DNA of 64,000 nt from Amoebophrya sp. A120 (lineage: Eukaryota; Sar; Dinophyceae; Syndiniales; Amoebophryaceae): positions 156,969 through 220,968 of the forward strand of contig CAJINV010000004.1 in assembly GCA_905178155.1 (NCBI GenBank), read 5' to 3'. The notes under the pieces were generated by a model that saw only the letters and a program-made list of their open reading frames with translations, ran no database searches and was not told the origin of the DNA. The stretch's first letter is position 1. The number at the start of each line of letters is the position of its first letter. Below, in pieces: positions 1-12,631 of the stretch. The position numbers and the translations under genes are program-made.

Positions 1-416
1 TGCCCCGGTCTTGCTCGGTGCTGAGACGGGGAGTACAGGATGAGACGGAGCGGCATTCTTGTTGCCTCGTCCCTCCTCTTCCGCCGGCACTTTTGCAACC
101 GCAGTGGCAGGCTTTTCGTGTGAGCTCTCCCGGATAAGCTGGCTTTCGTGCACTCTTCTGGCGTTCTCAGGCGGGATTGCGAGTGGGGCCAAGATCGGAC
201 GTTGAGTCTGCCCCAGGATGATTTGCGCGGCATCGGAACCCGACCGCCAGCACCTCACGATCGGCCACGTCTCGCTCGCCGTCTGCTGCCCCAGAAGGAT
301 GACCAAATGCACACAACTGGATCAAAATAATCATGACAAAAGGTAGCTTCTTCAGCAGCTAACTTTAAAAAAATTTTCGCTTTCGGTTGCAATCGTTTAT
401 TCGATAACGATAACAG

Positions 417-3400
417 ATTTTTGTTCGAGAACCTCCAGTCGCTGGGGACATCGAGACGAGTGGAAAAAATGGCTATCATACCGCGACGAACCAAAATGCG
501 ACTTCTACTGCGGCACCCAACGGCATCAATCAAGGGCCACAGCTACTATCCAATGGCGTCGCTAGCGGAAGGGGCACGCCGACCAGTGCCAGAACCAGGT
601 CCGTGCCACTCTTGCTGCGGTTACACAGCTATGCATTCTTGCAAAAGTCATATCGTACTAGTAGAAGTCGCATTTTTTTACAAATATCGCTCAGCATGAA
701 GAGAAATGACAATGGGATTTGTCACACGGCCGCACCTTAAGAAGGGGGTTAGGGTTTGTCATGATGCATGATTGCGATTACTACGAATGCGACGCTTTTG
801 CAGTGCATAACAGCAACCACGAGGCAGAGCTGGAAAAGGAAGCGCGAGCGGCGCTAGTGGCGGAGTTCGGGGACCGGCTGCAATTTGTGGAAAACACGAC
901 TCTATCCACTACAAAAGTCTTTAAAATCGTACTTGCATTTGGGAAGTAGTACGTGCATCGGTTCACAACTACACAACACTTTTTCTTTTTTAGACTGAAG
1001 CAGAATTGTGACTGAAACTGGATTACAATTAGAATTTTTACAATCAAGATTTACAGATTTATTGTTGTATGAGAAGCATGTCCTTGTACGTGATGTACGC
1101 GCATTTTTATATATACTTTTGTATTGCATAGACACCTGGCAGCGGTACCGGAAGAAAGTCATCCTTTTCCAACAAGAACCTGGATGAAACGGCAGGCAGG
1201 CAGGCGGAATTCCCGCCAATGGTGGCTGTGCTGGTACAGGAGCGCAGTTTTGCTTTTTTCCAGACCACAAATTAATGTAAATATTTTTGGTGCCCAACTT
1301 CTCGGTTTTCGTCTTTTAGAAATAAGTTGAACGTCAACGCTTTTTGAAATTCTCTTTTGCCCCCTACTTCTTCCAAGCAGGATGGATGAGGATCGAACGA
1401 ATTATTTGCGACGATTTTATCGAAGCCTGAGTCTATTCATTTACTTTTACCGGCAACTACCTGATTATATTTTTGTCAACATACTTATATAATTTCTTCT
1501 TCATCTAACTCTACTCAGATCGACAACCGCTTTGGGGAGTGCTTGCCGGCTCCACGTTATCCCGGAGAAAAAAGTGTGTGAGTGTAGGTCTGTTATGCTG
1601 AACATAAACTACATTCTAATGCTATGTATATGTAGTTTGTTCTTACAACACTCTTTGTCATGGTTGCAGATGCGTGTAGTCCTCGGCGATTTTCCTCACA
1701 GCGATCTTTTATTATGTCCACGCAGCACCCGATAGTACGGCTCGTGATCTTGTTCTCTTGCTTCACATCAAGTCTATGTATGTCCTCGACTGAGTACCAG
1801 ATGTGCGAAGAAGTAGGGGTGCTGATGAGCTGTGGGAAGAGGAGGACGATCAAGACGCTAGTAAGTACTACTAACATAGCCCAGAGGTCGTCGTCGTGCA
1901 GCTGGTACTTCTTACACTACTAGCACAGTTTTTTTACTGGACACCCGTTGGCCGACGCATAGTTCGTCATCGCTCGCTGCGAGTGGTCATCACCACGCTC
2001 ACCAGCACCATCACCACAATTTCCAGAACTACAACGCTCACGGTGGAGCTGGTGGAGGACATCACCACAATAATAACTACTACACGTCCTCCGGAGGTGG
2101 AGCAGGTGGACCACTACAGCATCTCCACGGTGGAGCAGGTGGCGGTCCTTCACACCACCACGCAACCACCTCGTCGCACTTCTATCACCAGCAACATTAC
2201 CAACAAACCCCTGCGGGCGCGAGTTTGATGAATGGCGCGACGACCACTACAGCTATGATAGGCGCCCCGGCCTCGACCAGCGGGGGCGGCACGAGCGCCG
2301 GTGTGGATACGACGCATGGAGGTGGTGGATCTACTGGAGCATATAATCGTGGTTACCACCACCAACACCACTCGTACTCATATCCTACTTATGAACTGCA
2401 AAAATATCGTACTCGTATAAATGCATTACAAATTTCCTCAGCATGAGAAGCAAAATTTGTAGCGCTAATTTGCCTTAAGAAATGCATTGTTGCAATTACT
2501 ACGAGTGCGATACTTTTGCACAGGATGCTACTTCGGGGACAGCATCATCCACTTCAGGGCACATGTACAACCACGCGCACCAGCACAGCAACTACCATGC
2601 TGGAGCTGCCGGGAATATCAACAGTAACGTCAGGGCCTCGGCTGCCGGGGCAGCAGCTTCAGCGCACTACCACACAGCGGGGAGTGGACACGGAGGACAT
2701 CACCCGCATGTTCAAGAAAATCAGATGCATGACTACCAAGGCAGCAGCTACAACCATTACGCTTATGCATTGCAAATATGTCTGGTTCTGGAAGGTTGTG
2801 ATGCTGTCTTCGGATAATTGTAAAAAAAAAATGTGTACTTAGTTGCATGACCAGGAGTCCAGTTTGTGCTACGCGGGCGGGAGGGCATTTCTTATGCGGA
2901 ATAGGCATCAGGAAGCCCTCTAAAAATCTGTGATGCTGGGTCATGCATTACAGGCGTCATTGGTCGTCGACTCTATGCAAGATATGCATGACATCAAGCC
3001 TGGTCGTAATTATCTTCCAGACTCAGACATGTTTGCACTTGATAATGCCGGGACCACTACAACAGCGACATCACGAGGGGGCGCGTCTGGCCGCGCCGGC
3101 AGCCCCAATTTCGGTGCAGCTTCCGCCGGTGTATCTTCAGGCGGTGTACTAGCAGCAATGAACAACAACCTGATGCACCAGCAGCACAACAGCAGCTTTT
3201 ACAATCATGCTCAGGATCAACAACATCACCAACATGATCCTACAACTTCCCTTTCATCCCAACAGGATCACCAGCTTTCGCAGCACGGCGGAATGCAAAA
3301 CTTGCAGATGAGCCACGCCTTTGGAGGTAATATTAACCCGCCCGGAGGTGGAGGTACTACAGCCAGTAGTGCCGCTACAACAAACTACGATCAGCAGCTC

Positions 3401-6400
3401 CACCAGCAGCCCATGGGCGGGGGCGCGCCCACAACTACAACCGGGAACGCCATGTCGACCAACGCAATTGGTGCTGTAGTTGGGAACAACCCGCTGTCGG
3501 GAGCTTCTGCAATTGACGGAGCAGCAGGAGGAAATTACAACAACCAGCACAGCAGCTTGCAGCACCACATGAATGATTTTCAGCACGATCATTACGGAAC
3601 GATGTTGGGAGCCGATCAGACTCAGACAGCAAACACGACCACGGGTAGTACTAGCACCAACGTGGTGCCCCCTGCTGGGACCACGATGAACAGCTTTGTC
3701 GCCCAGCACCAGCAGCCAGACCAGTTTTACAACAATCAGGCAGCTCCGAGTGCAGGTCAAATGGACTACTATGCTGCTCCTGATGGGATGAGTGCAAATG
3801 CCACTGGTGGCTCTACTTTTAGTACTTCTGCAGCTTTCAACACGTCGTCGTTCCAGAGTGCAGGAGCTCCTGGGTCAGCGGGTTCTGCAGCCGCTGCCGC
3901 AATGGCGGGGGGCGCCGCATCTTCCATGATGGGCAATCACCAAAGCGGGGCTCAGGAGAATGTCTACAATGTTGGTGCGGGGGCGGCGCACCAGCCGCAG
4001 CAGATCAGCCAGTACCCACCGCCACCGCCACCCCCGGCGCTGAGTGGCCTGCTAGCAGCAGGAGCGGGTGGAGGAGCTGCAGCTGCCCAAATTGGCATGT
4101 CAACAATTATGTCGAGTAATTCTAACTTCTTTTACCCCACGACGACCAGTAATAGTACAAAGACACCTAATGCGAATGCCGGAGGCGGAGCTGCTGCAAC
4201 GACAGGAAACACCCCCAACCCGGCCGTTGTACAGAGCCGACGAGGGCCGCCCGAAGCCACGACTTCTACCCCTCCTCCCCGGCACCAGCTGCACCAGCAA
4301 GTAGACATGGGTTACAACGCAAATTTTTCGATTTCATCTCTGGCGACGCCAACAAAGCAGAAAAACCAAGACCAGCAACACGCGCATGGCGATGGTCATC
4401 ATGCTGGTGATCAACATACCAGCACGTCGGACCAGTACAACAAGTGGAGCGCCGGTGGTACCAACTTTGATGATCCCGCGCTGACATCCACTGCGGGCTC
4501 GGCTTCCTCGGTCTTGCACAGCAAGTCAAACGGGCGGCGCGTGGGAGCCGCGGAGGGGTCACAGCACATCATGACGCCCAGCACGGCGGGAGGGCCAGGT
4601 GGACGGCGGGGCGACGCAGAGGAAGAGATGATTCTCTCCGGGAAGGACCTTGGGCAACGAGACCGCGACGTGGCTGGTGGTGCACCCCAGGGACGAGGAG
4701 CAGGCCCGGTGGATGCTATTCCTTGGAATAAAACCGTCCCCACCTCGTAGTCAAGATCGATGATCAGAGTTTTGCTACACCAATGGGCGGCTCGCCGTGT
4801 TGTAAAGATCGTGTTTGCTACGCCTATGTCAAACTCGCATGACCACGAATTTATCGTGTTATCCTAAAGATGATGACAGCGCAACATCAACAAATACGAT
4901 CCAAACTACCAATAGAAAATACTCTTCATCATGGTACTGCGCATGATATGAAGCGTCCTCAAAAAGCATGCAAAGTTGCAACACGAAGCTGGGGACGAGT
5001 GGAGCCGGGGGGACGGTTTTATTACACAGGATAGACGCTTCGCCCTATTCTCCTTCGGACCTAGTCGGTGGATCTCTGGCACAGTCTGGCAGCGGTGGTC
5101 ACTCTTCCTTGCACTCCACGCCATCTGATCTGGAAACCCCACATATAATTGCTGCTTCCTCCGGAGGCGCTGGAATGAGATTCGCTGGAGGCGACGGAGT
5201 ACTTCATTTACTTAGTCGAGAGTCAGTTCTTTTGCTATATTTTTTATCAACATCAACATGCGCTGCAAAAGAAAAAGGATCGTACTCGTAGGGAGGCATG
5301 AAAAATTTGCGCAAAATAAAGAAAAACAAAAACGGGGCTTGTCAACATGCAGATTCCAGGACGGAAGCAGATCTGTCATGCACGCTGGACATGTAGTATA
5401 AATATTACGAGTGCGATGTCTGCTTTGCAGTGATGTGCAAGAACACAAGGAGACGTTAGAAGTCCATGCTCGTGGTCTCGAAAGCTTGTCCACTTTCACA
5501 CGAGGACGATCAAATGATCTCCGTGTTGAATTCTTGATGAAAATCTGCTGTTGAGCGAGGTTCTTGTATGCGTGTATGTTGATGTTCAGATAGGGGATAA
5601 AATCTTAAAAATTTGACTTCACTATATAAAGTGCAAGAACTACTTGTGTAAAACAAATTATTTCCCACTACAGTTTCCGGCTCTGTCTTCGGGACCCCAA
5701 CGAGATCGAGAGGGTGCAACAGCTGCCACAGGAGTATCCTGAGTAAAAACGTACCCACACCAGAGTCAGGATGGGGATTTTGCAACACAAACCTAGGAGT
5801 TTTGTGAGTCACGCATGACAAGTTGCACTCTGCAGTGTAGTGCAGGTGAACAAGTGCAGCCGCATCACAGATTCATCTGCTCATCCTGTTCACAGCATCA
5901 CAAATTTCAAAACACGATTGGAAATGGCTCTCATGGGGGTGCGCATTACAAGTCTTCCTGTCTTTGCAAATCTGCATTACAACTCTGGTGTGGGTACGTT
6001 TTTACTCAGGATAAGGAGCCGAAAAAAGTCTGTTCCCCGGCACGAACAGCACAGGAGCCCCCGCGGCGGAGTCGTTACAACCAGCAAGCGCGGGGGATGG
6101 GAGCATCGGTGCCCACCAGCAGCAGCACCAGAATTTGTACCACGCAGCTGCGACGAGCAGCGAGTTCTTTCCGGCCACTGCTATGAAAGTGCGCAATCGT
6201 CGTGTGTCATCTTTATTCCCCCCTCTCATTTGTCATGCAAAGTAGTACCAAAACCAAAAGCGCTAGACCTAGACATAGGCTAACTGTTCCTCAGATGAAC
6301 TGCTCGCGTGCTGACATCATGCTCCTTCGCAAGCGGAATAGAACAGTAGTTCGTGTGCTGAGTGTTTGTCATGCGAAAGGAGTACCATGATCATTGTGAA

Positions 6401-9400
6401 GTAGCGGTTGTGCTACTGATTCTACCTCCGAAGCTGCGTTTTAAATGTGGGGTGCTAGTAGGGGTCGTCGGGGTTGCGCACTCTCATATTTTTAACCGGG
6501 CCGCGCGGTTCCGTCGATATCGGCAGCAGCACCGTTGCCGGTGACAGTTCTAGCATGTTCGGAGGACAACACGGCCAATATCCAGGAAAAAACACCCATC
6601 GATCCCCATCCATTGTTTGCATGACAAGCACGGGAATTTATGCATGTTTTGCATTACAAATTGGATGGGGCTGGGTGTTTTTCCCTGGATAGCCAAATTG
6701 CCACCTCCAGCGCAGTCCACCAGATGCAGATGTTTGGTCCGGCTGGCGGCGCTATCAAATGTAAAAATGTCTGGGTCTGGAAGGTTGGAACTTGTAATGC
6801 TGTTTTTGAATTCCGAAAAAGTCTGTATTGCATGACAAGCAACAGGAGTCCAGTTTGCGTTACGCGGAGAGGGTATTTCTCATGCGGAATAGGCATCAGG
6901 AGGGTCTCTAAAAGCCTGTGATGCTACGGCATGCATCACAGACGTCATGGGTCATGGAAAATATGCATGACAAATCTAGAAATCTTCCAGACCCAGACAT
7001 ATTTGCATTTGATAGGCGCCAAGTCGGCGGCTGCGCGAGCGATCGACAACTGGCTGCGGGGCGAGAGCTTAATCGAGCACCCCGAGATACACCTGCCCTG
7101 GGAGTGGTTCCTGCCCATCACCTATCACATGCAAATATGTAGTCTGGGTCTTCTGGTGGAAAAGTGGTCGTACAAGAACGCTTGCCTTGCGCATTCGTCT
7201 GCACAACGACCCAGGCCCGGGAGGTCTGTGATGTACTACCATGTACTTAGCAGTTGCCCTGGTGGCATCAACACAGATTCATCTTTGAGGGCCGCTTCTA
7301 CAATTATTCAAAGGCAGCATCTTTGCATAGAACAAATTGCAGCACTTTTCCTCTTCCACCAGACCCATTCATCATATTCGCATTTGATATCATCTCCCAG
7401 CGCATGCCCGAGTACGGAGTGTTTCAGCTGCTGGAGGGATGGCGACAGGCCTCCGAGTGGGACACGTTGCTGCAACACACCCTGGCCGAAACGCTGTCGT
7501 GGCCTACCTGCTTAGACGAACTGACGCGGCGGGCCCCGAACTTGCAGGACGGACGCGAGGGCTTTCTGTACTGTGACCCCCTTGCCTTTTATGCAAAGAA
7601 AAAAATGCTTATGCTTTACAGTTTCAGTTACACACATGGATATGGCCATCTAGTAGTATGCAGGTCGTCGAAGAAGACCGCGGACGACAGGTCCTCACCT
7701 CTCATCATGCCGAGGAAAGAAATGCGCAGAAGCCTACTTAGCACGTGTAAGTACATGGTGTCATACGTGATGCTTTCCATCCTTATGGTCTTTACAGAAA
7801 AAAAAAGAATTTCTCCGCCATGCGGAGAAAATCAAATATTTGTGTTGCTGAAGTTACAATGCCTGCGGAACTGTAAAAAAATTTCCTCGGGATACGTTTT
7901 TTGTGAGTCGCGTGGACGTGGCCATGTACGAATTCAAGCCCGAGCTGAAGGAGCGCACCAGCGTGATGATGTGGGGTCTGTTATCCTGTTGAAAAATGTC
8001 GTCCCCACCGGAGACTTGTCTTTGTTATGCAAATCTGAATGTTGATCTAAACCTAAAGTAAGATGTTTGCTCTGGCGCGCAGCTTCATGGAATAAACGAA
8101 AGAACGCATAATATTTTCTACTGACTTCTTGTGTATTTGAAATTTGCAGCCGAATATATATGAAGGAGGCGATGATGAATTTGCAATGCCAATGCAGCAG
8201 CCCTTGCTATGACCGTGCGAGAGTCGTGGACAAGAAACCTGTCACGCGCAAGATGAACACACACAGCTTGTCGAACATCTGTGTAGCCAAATGACTATGA
8301 CTTTGGGGTCGTCGTTTTTACACCGGATATCTGTTGGCCTGTACCAAGAGCCTCATGGCTTTTCACAACGCTAACGTGTTCATCTCCTACCGGAAGTTCC
8401 GAATAGCGCTGAAGTTGGTGGTATCCAATGCAATTATGTCTGGGTCTCGAAGGATGCAACTTCAACTTGTGATGCCAAGGTATGCATCACCGACCTCATG
8501 GGTTATGCAAAATCTGCATGAGAAACTCCTGCATTCTTCCAGACGACCCAGACATATTTGCAATCCATAGGTGGACGCCATGTGGCTGGAGGACCCCGCT
8601 GTCGCATCCGACCGAGACAGCTTCGTCGAGCTCATCAAGCAGTATGGATTGCAAAAATGTCTGGGTCTGGAAGATTGCAACTTGTCATGCTGTATTTGGA
8701 TTGCAAAAAAAAATCTGTATTGCGTGACCAGCAACAGGAGTCCAGTTTGTGCTACGCGGAGAGGGCATTTCTCATGCGGAATAGGCATTAGGCAGCCCTC
8801 TAAAAATGTGTGCTGCTAGATCATGCCTTACATGCGTCATGGATCATGCAAAATATGCATCACAAATCCCGGAATCTTCCAGACCCAGACATTTTTTACA
8901 TTTGATAAGCAGCGCACGGCGAACATTTTGTACAGCGCAGCTCTGGACCCCCGATTGCGGCCGGCGGCCGAAGCTTTCAAGTACGTCTTTGACGAAAAAG
9001 TGAGCACGCTGCTGCGCGGCGCCAAGTATCAAAAGTAAAAATGTCTGGGTCTGGGAACTTGTGATGCTGGGTGGCGACTCATGCTGAGGCTGCAAATGCT
9101 GACTCAGCATGAGAAGTTTCTCAGCTCCCAGGTGTTGCCTACTCTGCATGACAAACTGCGCTTTTGCATCACAGAAAAGCGGAGCTCTTGGGTAACGTGC
9201 ATGACAGATTTAAGAGTCATGCCAGACAAGCATGACAAACATGAATTTTTCCAGACCCAGACACTTTTACAGTTGATACCAAGGTCAACATGACCACAGG
9301 AGATGAAGGACATCAAGGCGATCACGTCGTATTAGCAGGATCTTCTATCCTATTTAAAAATGTCCCCATATCAGAGTTGTCATGCAGATTTGCCTGTACA

Positions 9401-10427
9401 GAAAAATCTGTAATGCGCATGGCGCAAGAGAGGGGTTCGGATCTGTACTCGTGTTTTGGGATTTGTAATGCTGTAAACTGGATATCAAGCAGGCGTCTTC
9501 GGATGCTGCTGTCTTTGCTAGTAAAGAGCTCTGGACTAGTACAGATGGATACAAACTTGTCATGCATAACTCCCAAAATTTGGAGATTTGTGTTGCAGAT
9601 TTACCAACAACTTGACGCATGGGCTCTTGGGGGCGTTTTTATGCAGGATATTTTCAACTAGTGCTCCTTCACATGGTGGACCACCGACGGCAACTGGCGG
9701 AGCCACCTTGGTCGCGCCACCGTCCTCGGGAGCAGGAGGGACTGCTGATGCTCCAGGAGGTGAACACGTAGATGGTGGACACGGACCAGCACTTGACGCT
9801 TATGCATTGCAAATAAAAATGTAGTCTGGGAGGTCTGGAAATAAAGATCTTTTGTGTCATGCAAATAAAATAAAAATGCTGTTTCTTATTCTTATGCGCG
9901 GCACAGCGCATGCATGGGAAGGCATAATTGCGAAAATTTGCCATACTTGGCTCCTGCACTCGACGAAAATTAAAGCATGTTGAATCATTACAATTCGGCA
10001 TCGCAAGTTTCCAGAGCGACACCAGATAAATTTTTTGAATTTGTTGATATTAAAGCTGCTACAAGTAGTACGGCAGACCACCTGGTGGCAGGAGCTCCGA
10101 CGACGACGAGCGCGAGCGACGTGGCTGCATGATCTCCAACTTCGACACGTTGCCCTGCAGGACGCCAAGGTCAAAGACAGGAACAAGTGTCCTCGACGTG
10201 ACAACTCACGACATCTTCGTTTTCTACTTGCTGGTGAGCGTGAGAGCGGGGCCGGGATGAAAAATGCATATTAGAAAGGGCGGAAGGAGATCCGTTCTTT
10301 CCGTTACCGTTTTACAAATGAATATCACTACTTCTACCCGCCGCTTCGGAAACCGGTACCTGTTTGGAACAAGAATGAATGCCGCAACCAAGATTTTAAA
10401 GGCGACTTGTTTACCTCTATTGAGTAG
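417..10427 (+). CDS. Large His/Gln/Asn/Gly-rich protein split by about 16 introners (5' part incomplete)
   Basis: Not recognised. Supported coding segments are 417-629, 815-about 900, about 1820-1860, 1934-2389, 2533-2763, 3050-4716, 5039-5198, 5674-5734, 6019-6181, 6494-6578, 6697-6752, 7020-7122, 7395-7567, 7908-7981, 8335-8421, 8575-8642, 8913-9026, 9284-9345 and 9656-9800. From 1934 onward each introner plus one TSD copy can be removed without breaking the frame. The N-terminal two thirds is low complexity (HHH, NNN, QQ, GGG, poly-Pro near 4020). The region encoded at 7020-9030 looks globular (motifs IHLPWEWFLP, MYEFKPELKE, LDPRLRPAAEAF). Ordinary introns are seen at 1861-1933 (GTAAGT, TACTAAC-like branch site), 5199-5673 and 7568-7907. 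The start was not found, and exons near 1130-1240 and 1381-1480 are only possible. The 3' end is ambiguous: frames stopping at 10130, 10319 or 10425 are all open, and the 10275-10427 exon (YFYPPLRKPVPVW) looks most protein-like. Confidence 0.55.
630..809. mobile_element. Introner, family B
   Basis: 180 bp with TATGCATT...GCAAAAG and CTTTTGCAGTGCATA inverted ends. The 5-bp TSD ACAGC is exact. Removal joins codons of the first gene in frame. Confidence 0.85.
1861..1933 (+). other. Conventional GT-AG spliceosomal intron
   Basis: 73 nt from GTAAGT to CACAG, with a TACTAAC-like branch sequence close to the donor. Joining phase-1 codon ends restores an acidic stretch followed by the His-rich exon in one frame. 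It shows that an ordinary spliceosome operates beside the introners. Confidence 0.7.
2390..2527. mobile_element. Introner, family B
   Basis: 138 bp, ends TATGAACTGC and GCACAGGATG, TSD CTACT exact. It interrupts the His-rich exon of the first gene. Confidence 0.85.
2764..3044. mobile_element. Introner, family A
   Basis: 281 bp from TATGCATTGC to GCACTTGATA. Putative TSD ACGCT/ATGCC has diverged. Removal keeps the frame into the 1.67-kb low-complexity exon. Confidence 0.75.
4717..5033. mobile_element. Introner, family C
   Basis: 317 bp, TATTCCTTGG...ACACAGGATA, TSD GATGC/GACGC. It contains the stop codon that ends the long open frame at 4750; with the element removed the frame runs on. Confidence 0.8.
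5199..5673 (+). other. Conventional GT-AG intron containing a B-like introner
   Basis: Donor GTACTT after GGCGACGGA and acceptor CCACTACAG; joining is phase 0. A B-like pair of ends lies inside at about 5257-5435 without a clear TSD. Confidence 0.5.
5735..6013. mobile_element. Introner, family C
   Basis: 279 bp with TATCCTGAGTAAAAACGTAC and its mirror at the other end. TSD AGGAG exact. Confidence 0.88.
6182..6488. mobile_element. Introner, family F
   Basis: 307 bp, TATGAAAGTGCGCAA...TTGCGCACTCTCATA. Flanks ACTGC and TTTTT do not match, but removing element plus five bases restores the frame. Confidence 0.65.
6579..6691. mobile_element. Short introner, family C variant
   Basis: 113 bp, TATCCAGGAAAAAACACCC and its mirror; TSD GCCAA exact. 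The shortest element delimited here. Confidence 0.85.
6753..7014. mobile_element. Introner, family A
   Basis: 262 bp, TATCAAATGT...GCATTTGATA; TSD GGCGC exact; forward-type interior. Confidence 0.9.
7123..7389. mobile_element. Introner, family A
   Basis: 267 bp, TATCACATGC...GCATTTGATA; TSD TCACC/TCATC. It lies inside the globular part of the first gene. Confidence 0.8.
7568..7907 (+). other. Conventional GT-AG intron
   Basis: Donor GTACTG and acceptor TTTTGTGAG. Joining phase 2 to phase 1 gives a protein-like junction (EGFLRVDVAMYEF), whereas direct read-through gives an implausible sequence. Confidence 0.5.
7982..8329. mobile_element. Introner, family C
   Basis: 348 bp, TATCCTGTTG...ACACCGGATA; TSD TCTGT exact. 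Confidence 0.88.
8422..8569. mobile_element. Short introner, family A
   Basis: 148 bp, TATCCAATGC...GCAATCCATA, with most of the usual 265-bp interior missing; TSD GGTGG exact. Confidence 0.85.
8643..8907. mobile_element. Introner, family A
   Basis: 265 bp, TATGGATTGC...CATTTGATA; TSD AGCAG exact. With one TSD the insertion is 270 bp but contains stops. Confidence 0.9.
9027..9278. mobile_element. Introner, family A
   Basis: 252 bp, TATCAAAAGT...CAGTTGATA; TSD CCAAG exact. Confidence 0.9.
9346..9650. mobile_element. Introner, family C
   Basis: 305 bp, TATCCTATTTAAAAATGTC...ATGCAGGATA; TSD TCTTC/TTTTC. Confidence 0.8.
9801..10052. mobile_element. Introner, family A (diverged)
   Basis: Left end TATGCATTGC is clear. 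The right end near TTGATATTAA is degenerate; possible TSD ACGCT/AAGCT. Confidence 0.5.
10234..10274 (+). other. Possible 41-nt GT-AG intron
   Basis: GTGAGC...ATATTAG. It precedes the most protein-like terminal exon of the first gene. A second candidate of 40 nt lies at 10121-10160 (GTGGCT...CTGCAG), but the two imply different frames. Confidence 0.4.
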
Positions 10428-12560
10428 AGTGGCACAAGAACTACAGGATGAATTTTATTTCCCCATGAAGATCGTCGCCCTTTGAATAAATTTTAATTTC
10501 TGTCGAAGCGAGGAAAATAAATAGCGAACACAAACGATCGATATCCAAAACTATTGAAAAAAACCCGTTCTTTTCACGGTGCAGCGTGTGTACTACTTTT
10601 GGACCAGATCATTCTTGTAGTTGCACTTGCACACTAGTTCTTTTTATGTATGTTGTTTTTGTTTTGGAGATAAAGGTTTTGCTTCTTTTAGAATTATGCA
10701 GCTGGGACAGCTGCTCAGCGAACTGATAAAGAATACTTTTCGGCACGGCACGCAGGATATAGTACTCTCACTGAGGGGAAAGACACGTTCATGTACAACC
10801 TAAGAACTTCTATGTGCAGCCATCAACGCAAAAAAAAGGCGATCGAACTACTAAAGAGGCGGACTATCGTCTTTAAGTCGACTATTTAAATACTGAGTAC
10901 TCAAAAACTCGAACTTTCTCCCCTCGAACAGCACCAGTAAATAATAAATATACCAGTTCTGTCCTCCTCTACTAGCATCAGATTGTGTTTGATGTTTCTC
11001 CAGACGAGAAGGCTGGAGATGTGATCTTCACGCTCGAAAAATATGTGTCGAACTTCGTAATAATTTTCTAAAAGAAATCTAAAGAAAAACGATTGACGAC
11101 GAAATAAAAAACCGGGATGAATCTCGTAGCTGTATGTTCTTCGACGCGGGTGCAATATCCTTAAACATAAACATCTGACGAGCAACTCGATATCACCCTT
11201 TACCACCAAAGGATTTACAATCGCTTCGGTATCATGATGTTCAAAAAGACTATCCGCTTATTTGAAGATTCTTTCTCTTGCTGCGAAGATTACAACATGG
11301 AAGATCATCATCAAACGGTGGAAATGAGGAGCAAAGAAGAGCAGGGTGCTAGAATGAGGAGATGTAATTTCTATCGCTGATCATAAAACGGCGAGTAGCG
11401 GCTTTCTTCACACTCTTCGGGCAGTTGGTGCCTCATCAGATCCCGTCGGGCGGTAGAACTATTACACGAGGCACAAGTAGTGCCCTGCAGTGGACCGCTC
11501 TCCGTGTTGACCAGTTAGAAGGTTGCTTCTATTTGTACTTATCCCTGGTGTTCACAAGCCGGAAGCAAGAAAATTTTTAGAAGTAGTTGAACTTCTCATG
11601 ATCAAAACAAAAAACAACCATCACATGAAGCAATCAGATTTTTAAGCAGGAGGATCCACAGTCACAATATGAAGCAGCATGCAATAAATGATCCTGGCAA
11701 GCATCATGCAATGCATGCAATAAATTTTAAAATTTAATTGTTGAGCGTGTTATATGAATCATGGGCGAAAAGAAGGACTACTCGTGCGAATGCTAGTTAG
11801 ATTTCAGCTTGTTGCACATTGTCATGCCCATGCACAACCAGCGGCAGAAAGATTCACAGAAGCGATGTGTGGCTCTGGCACCCGCACCTATCGAAGCAAG
11901 AAGCGTCTACTTGATCCAAAATATGACACATCACTTAGTTTAACGCCGCAGTTTTAAAACCAACAGCCCATGCACAACCAGCGGCAGAAAGATTCACAGA
12001 AGCGATGTGTGGCTCTGGCACCCGCACCTATCGAAGCAAGAACCGTCTACTTGATCCAAAATATGACACATCACTTAGTTTAACGCCGCAGTTTTAAAAC
12101 CAACACTAAATCTAAATTACAAGATCGTTATTCGCAGAAAGAAAACGTCATGGGTTCAAATTTACTCACGATGGTATACTGCACTTGTTCAAGTGGAAAT
12201 TTTGAAGTGCTGCAACATACACGCACAATCGCATTTTTTGACGCTAAAAAAATGCTAATTTTGTGCAGTGTATCATCGTGAATGCTAATTGTTCACCGAT
12301 GGAATTTTTTGATTAGCTGTTGCTTTGACTACTTCGAAAACGCTTTACAAAGTATTTTTGAACAGTCCGCCCGTGTTCAACTCCACCCAGCAAATTGGTT
12401 TCCTATCACAACTCAGAATGCTTGAGCACGCCTGTGGTCTCGTGTTCTACGGAAAATTTTCTTGTTCCAGGATAAAGAGGATCATTTTCGATGCTGGAAA
12501 GTTTTTGTTGGAAGTAAAATTTTCGGCAGATCGCTATCATGATTGCGGATCACATTTGAA
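10428..12560. other. Intergenic region with little recognisable content
   Basis: AT-rich with no long open frame. The only clear structure is the 140-bp tandem duplication listed separately. Confidence 0.5.
11826..12105. repeat. Two-copy 140-bp tandem duplication
   Basis: Copies 11826-11965 and 11966-12105 start GCCCATGCACAACCAGC and end TTTTAAAACCAACA. They differ at about one base (AAGCGTC versus AACCGTC), so the duplication is recent. Confidence 0.95.
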
Positions 12561-12561
12561 G

Positions 12562-12570
12562 TATATATAA
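12562..12570 (+). promoter_or_regulatory. TATA-like motif
   Basis: TATATATAA about 62 bases upstream of the ATG at 12632. Suggestive only; dinoflagellate promoters often lack TATA boxes. Confidence 0.25.
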
Positions 12571-12631
12571 GCGCCTCTTTCTCTGGCAGCAGGCAATAAG
12601 CGATGCGTTGGCTCTCCTCGCAGTAGGGGCG

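Noticed and set aside
4742-4750. Stop codon ending the 606-codon frame as the end of the first gene
   Set aside because: The stop is inside a family C introner (4717-5033); the frame continues after its removal.
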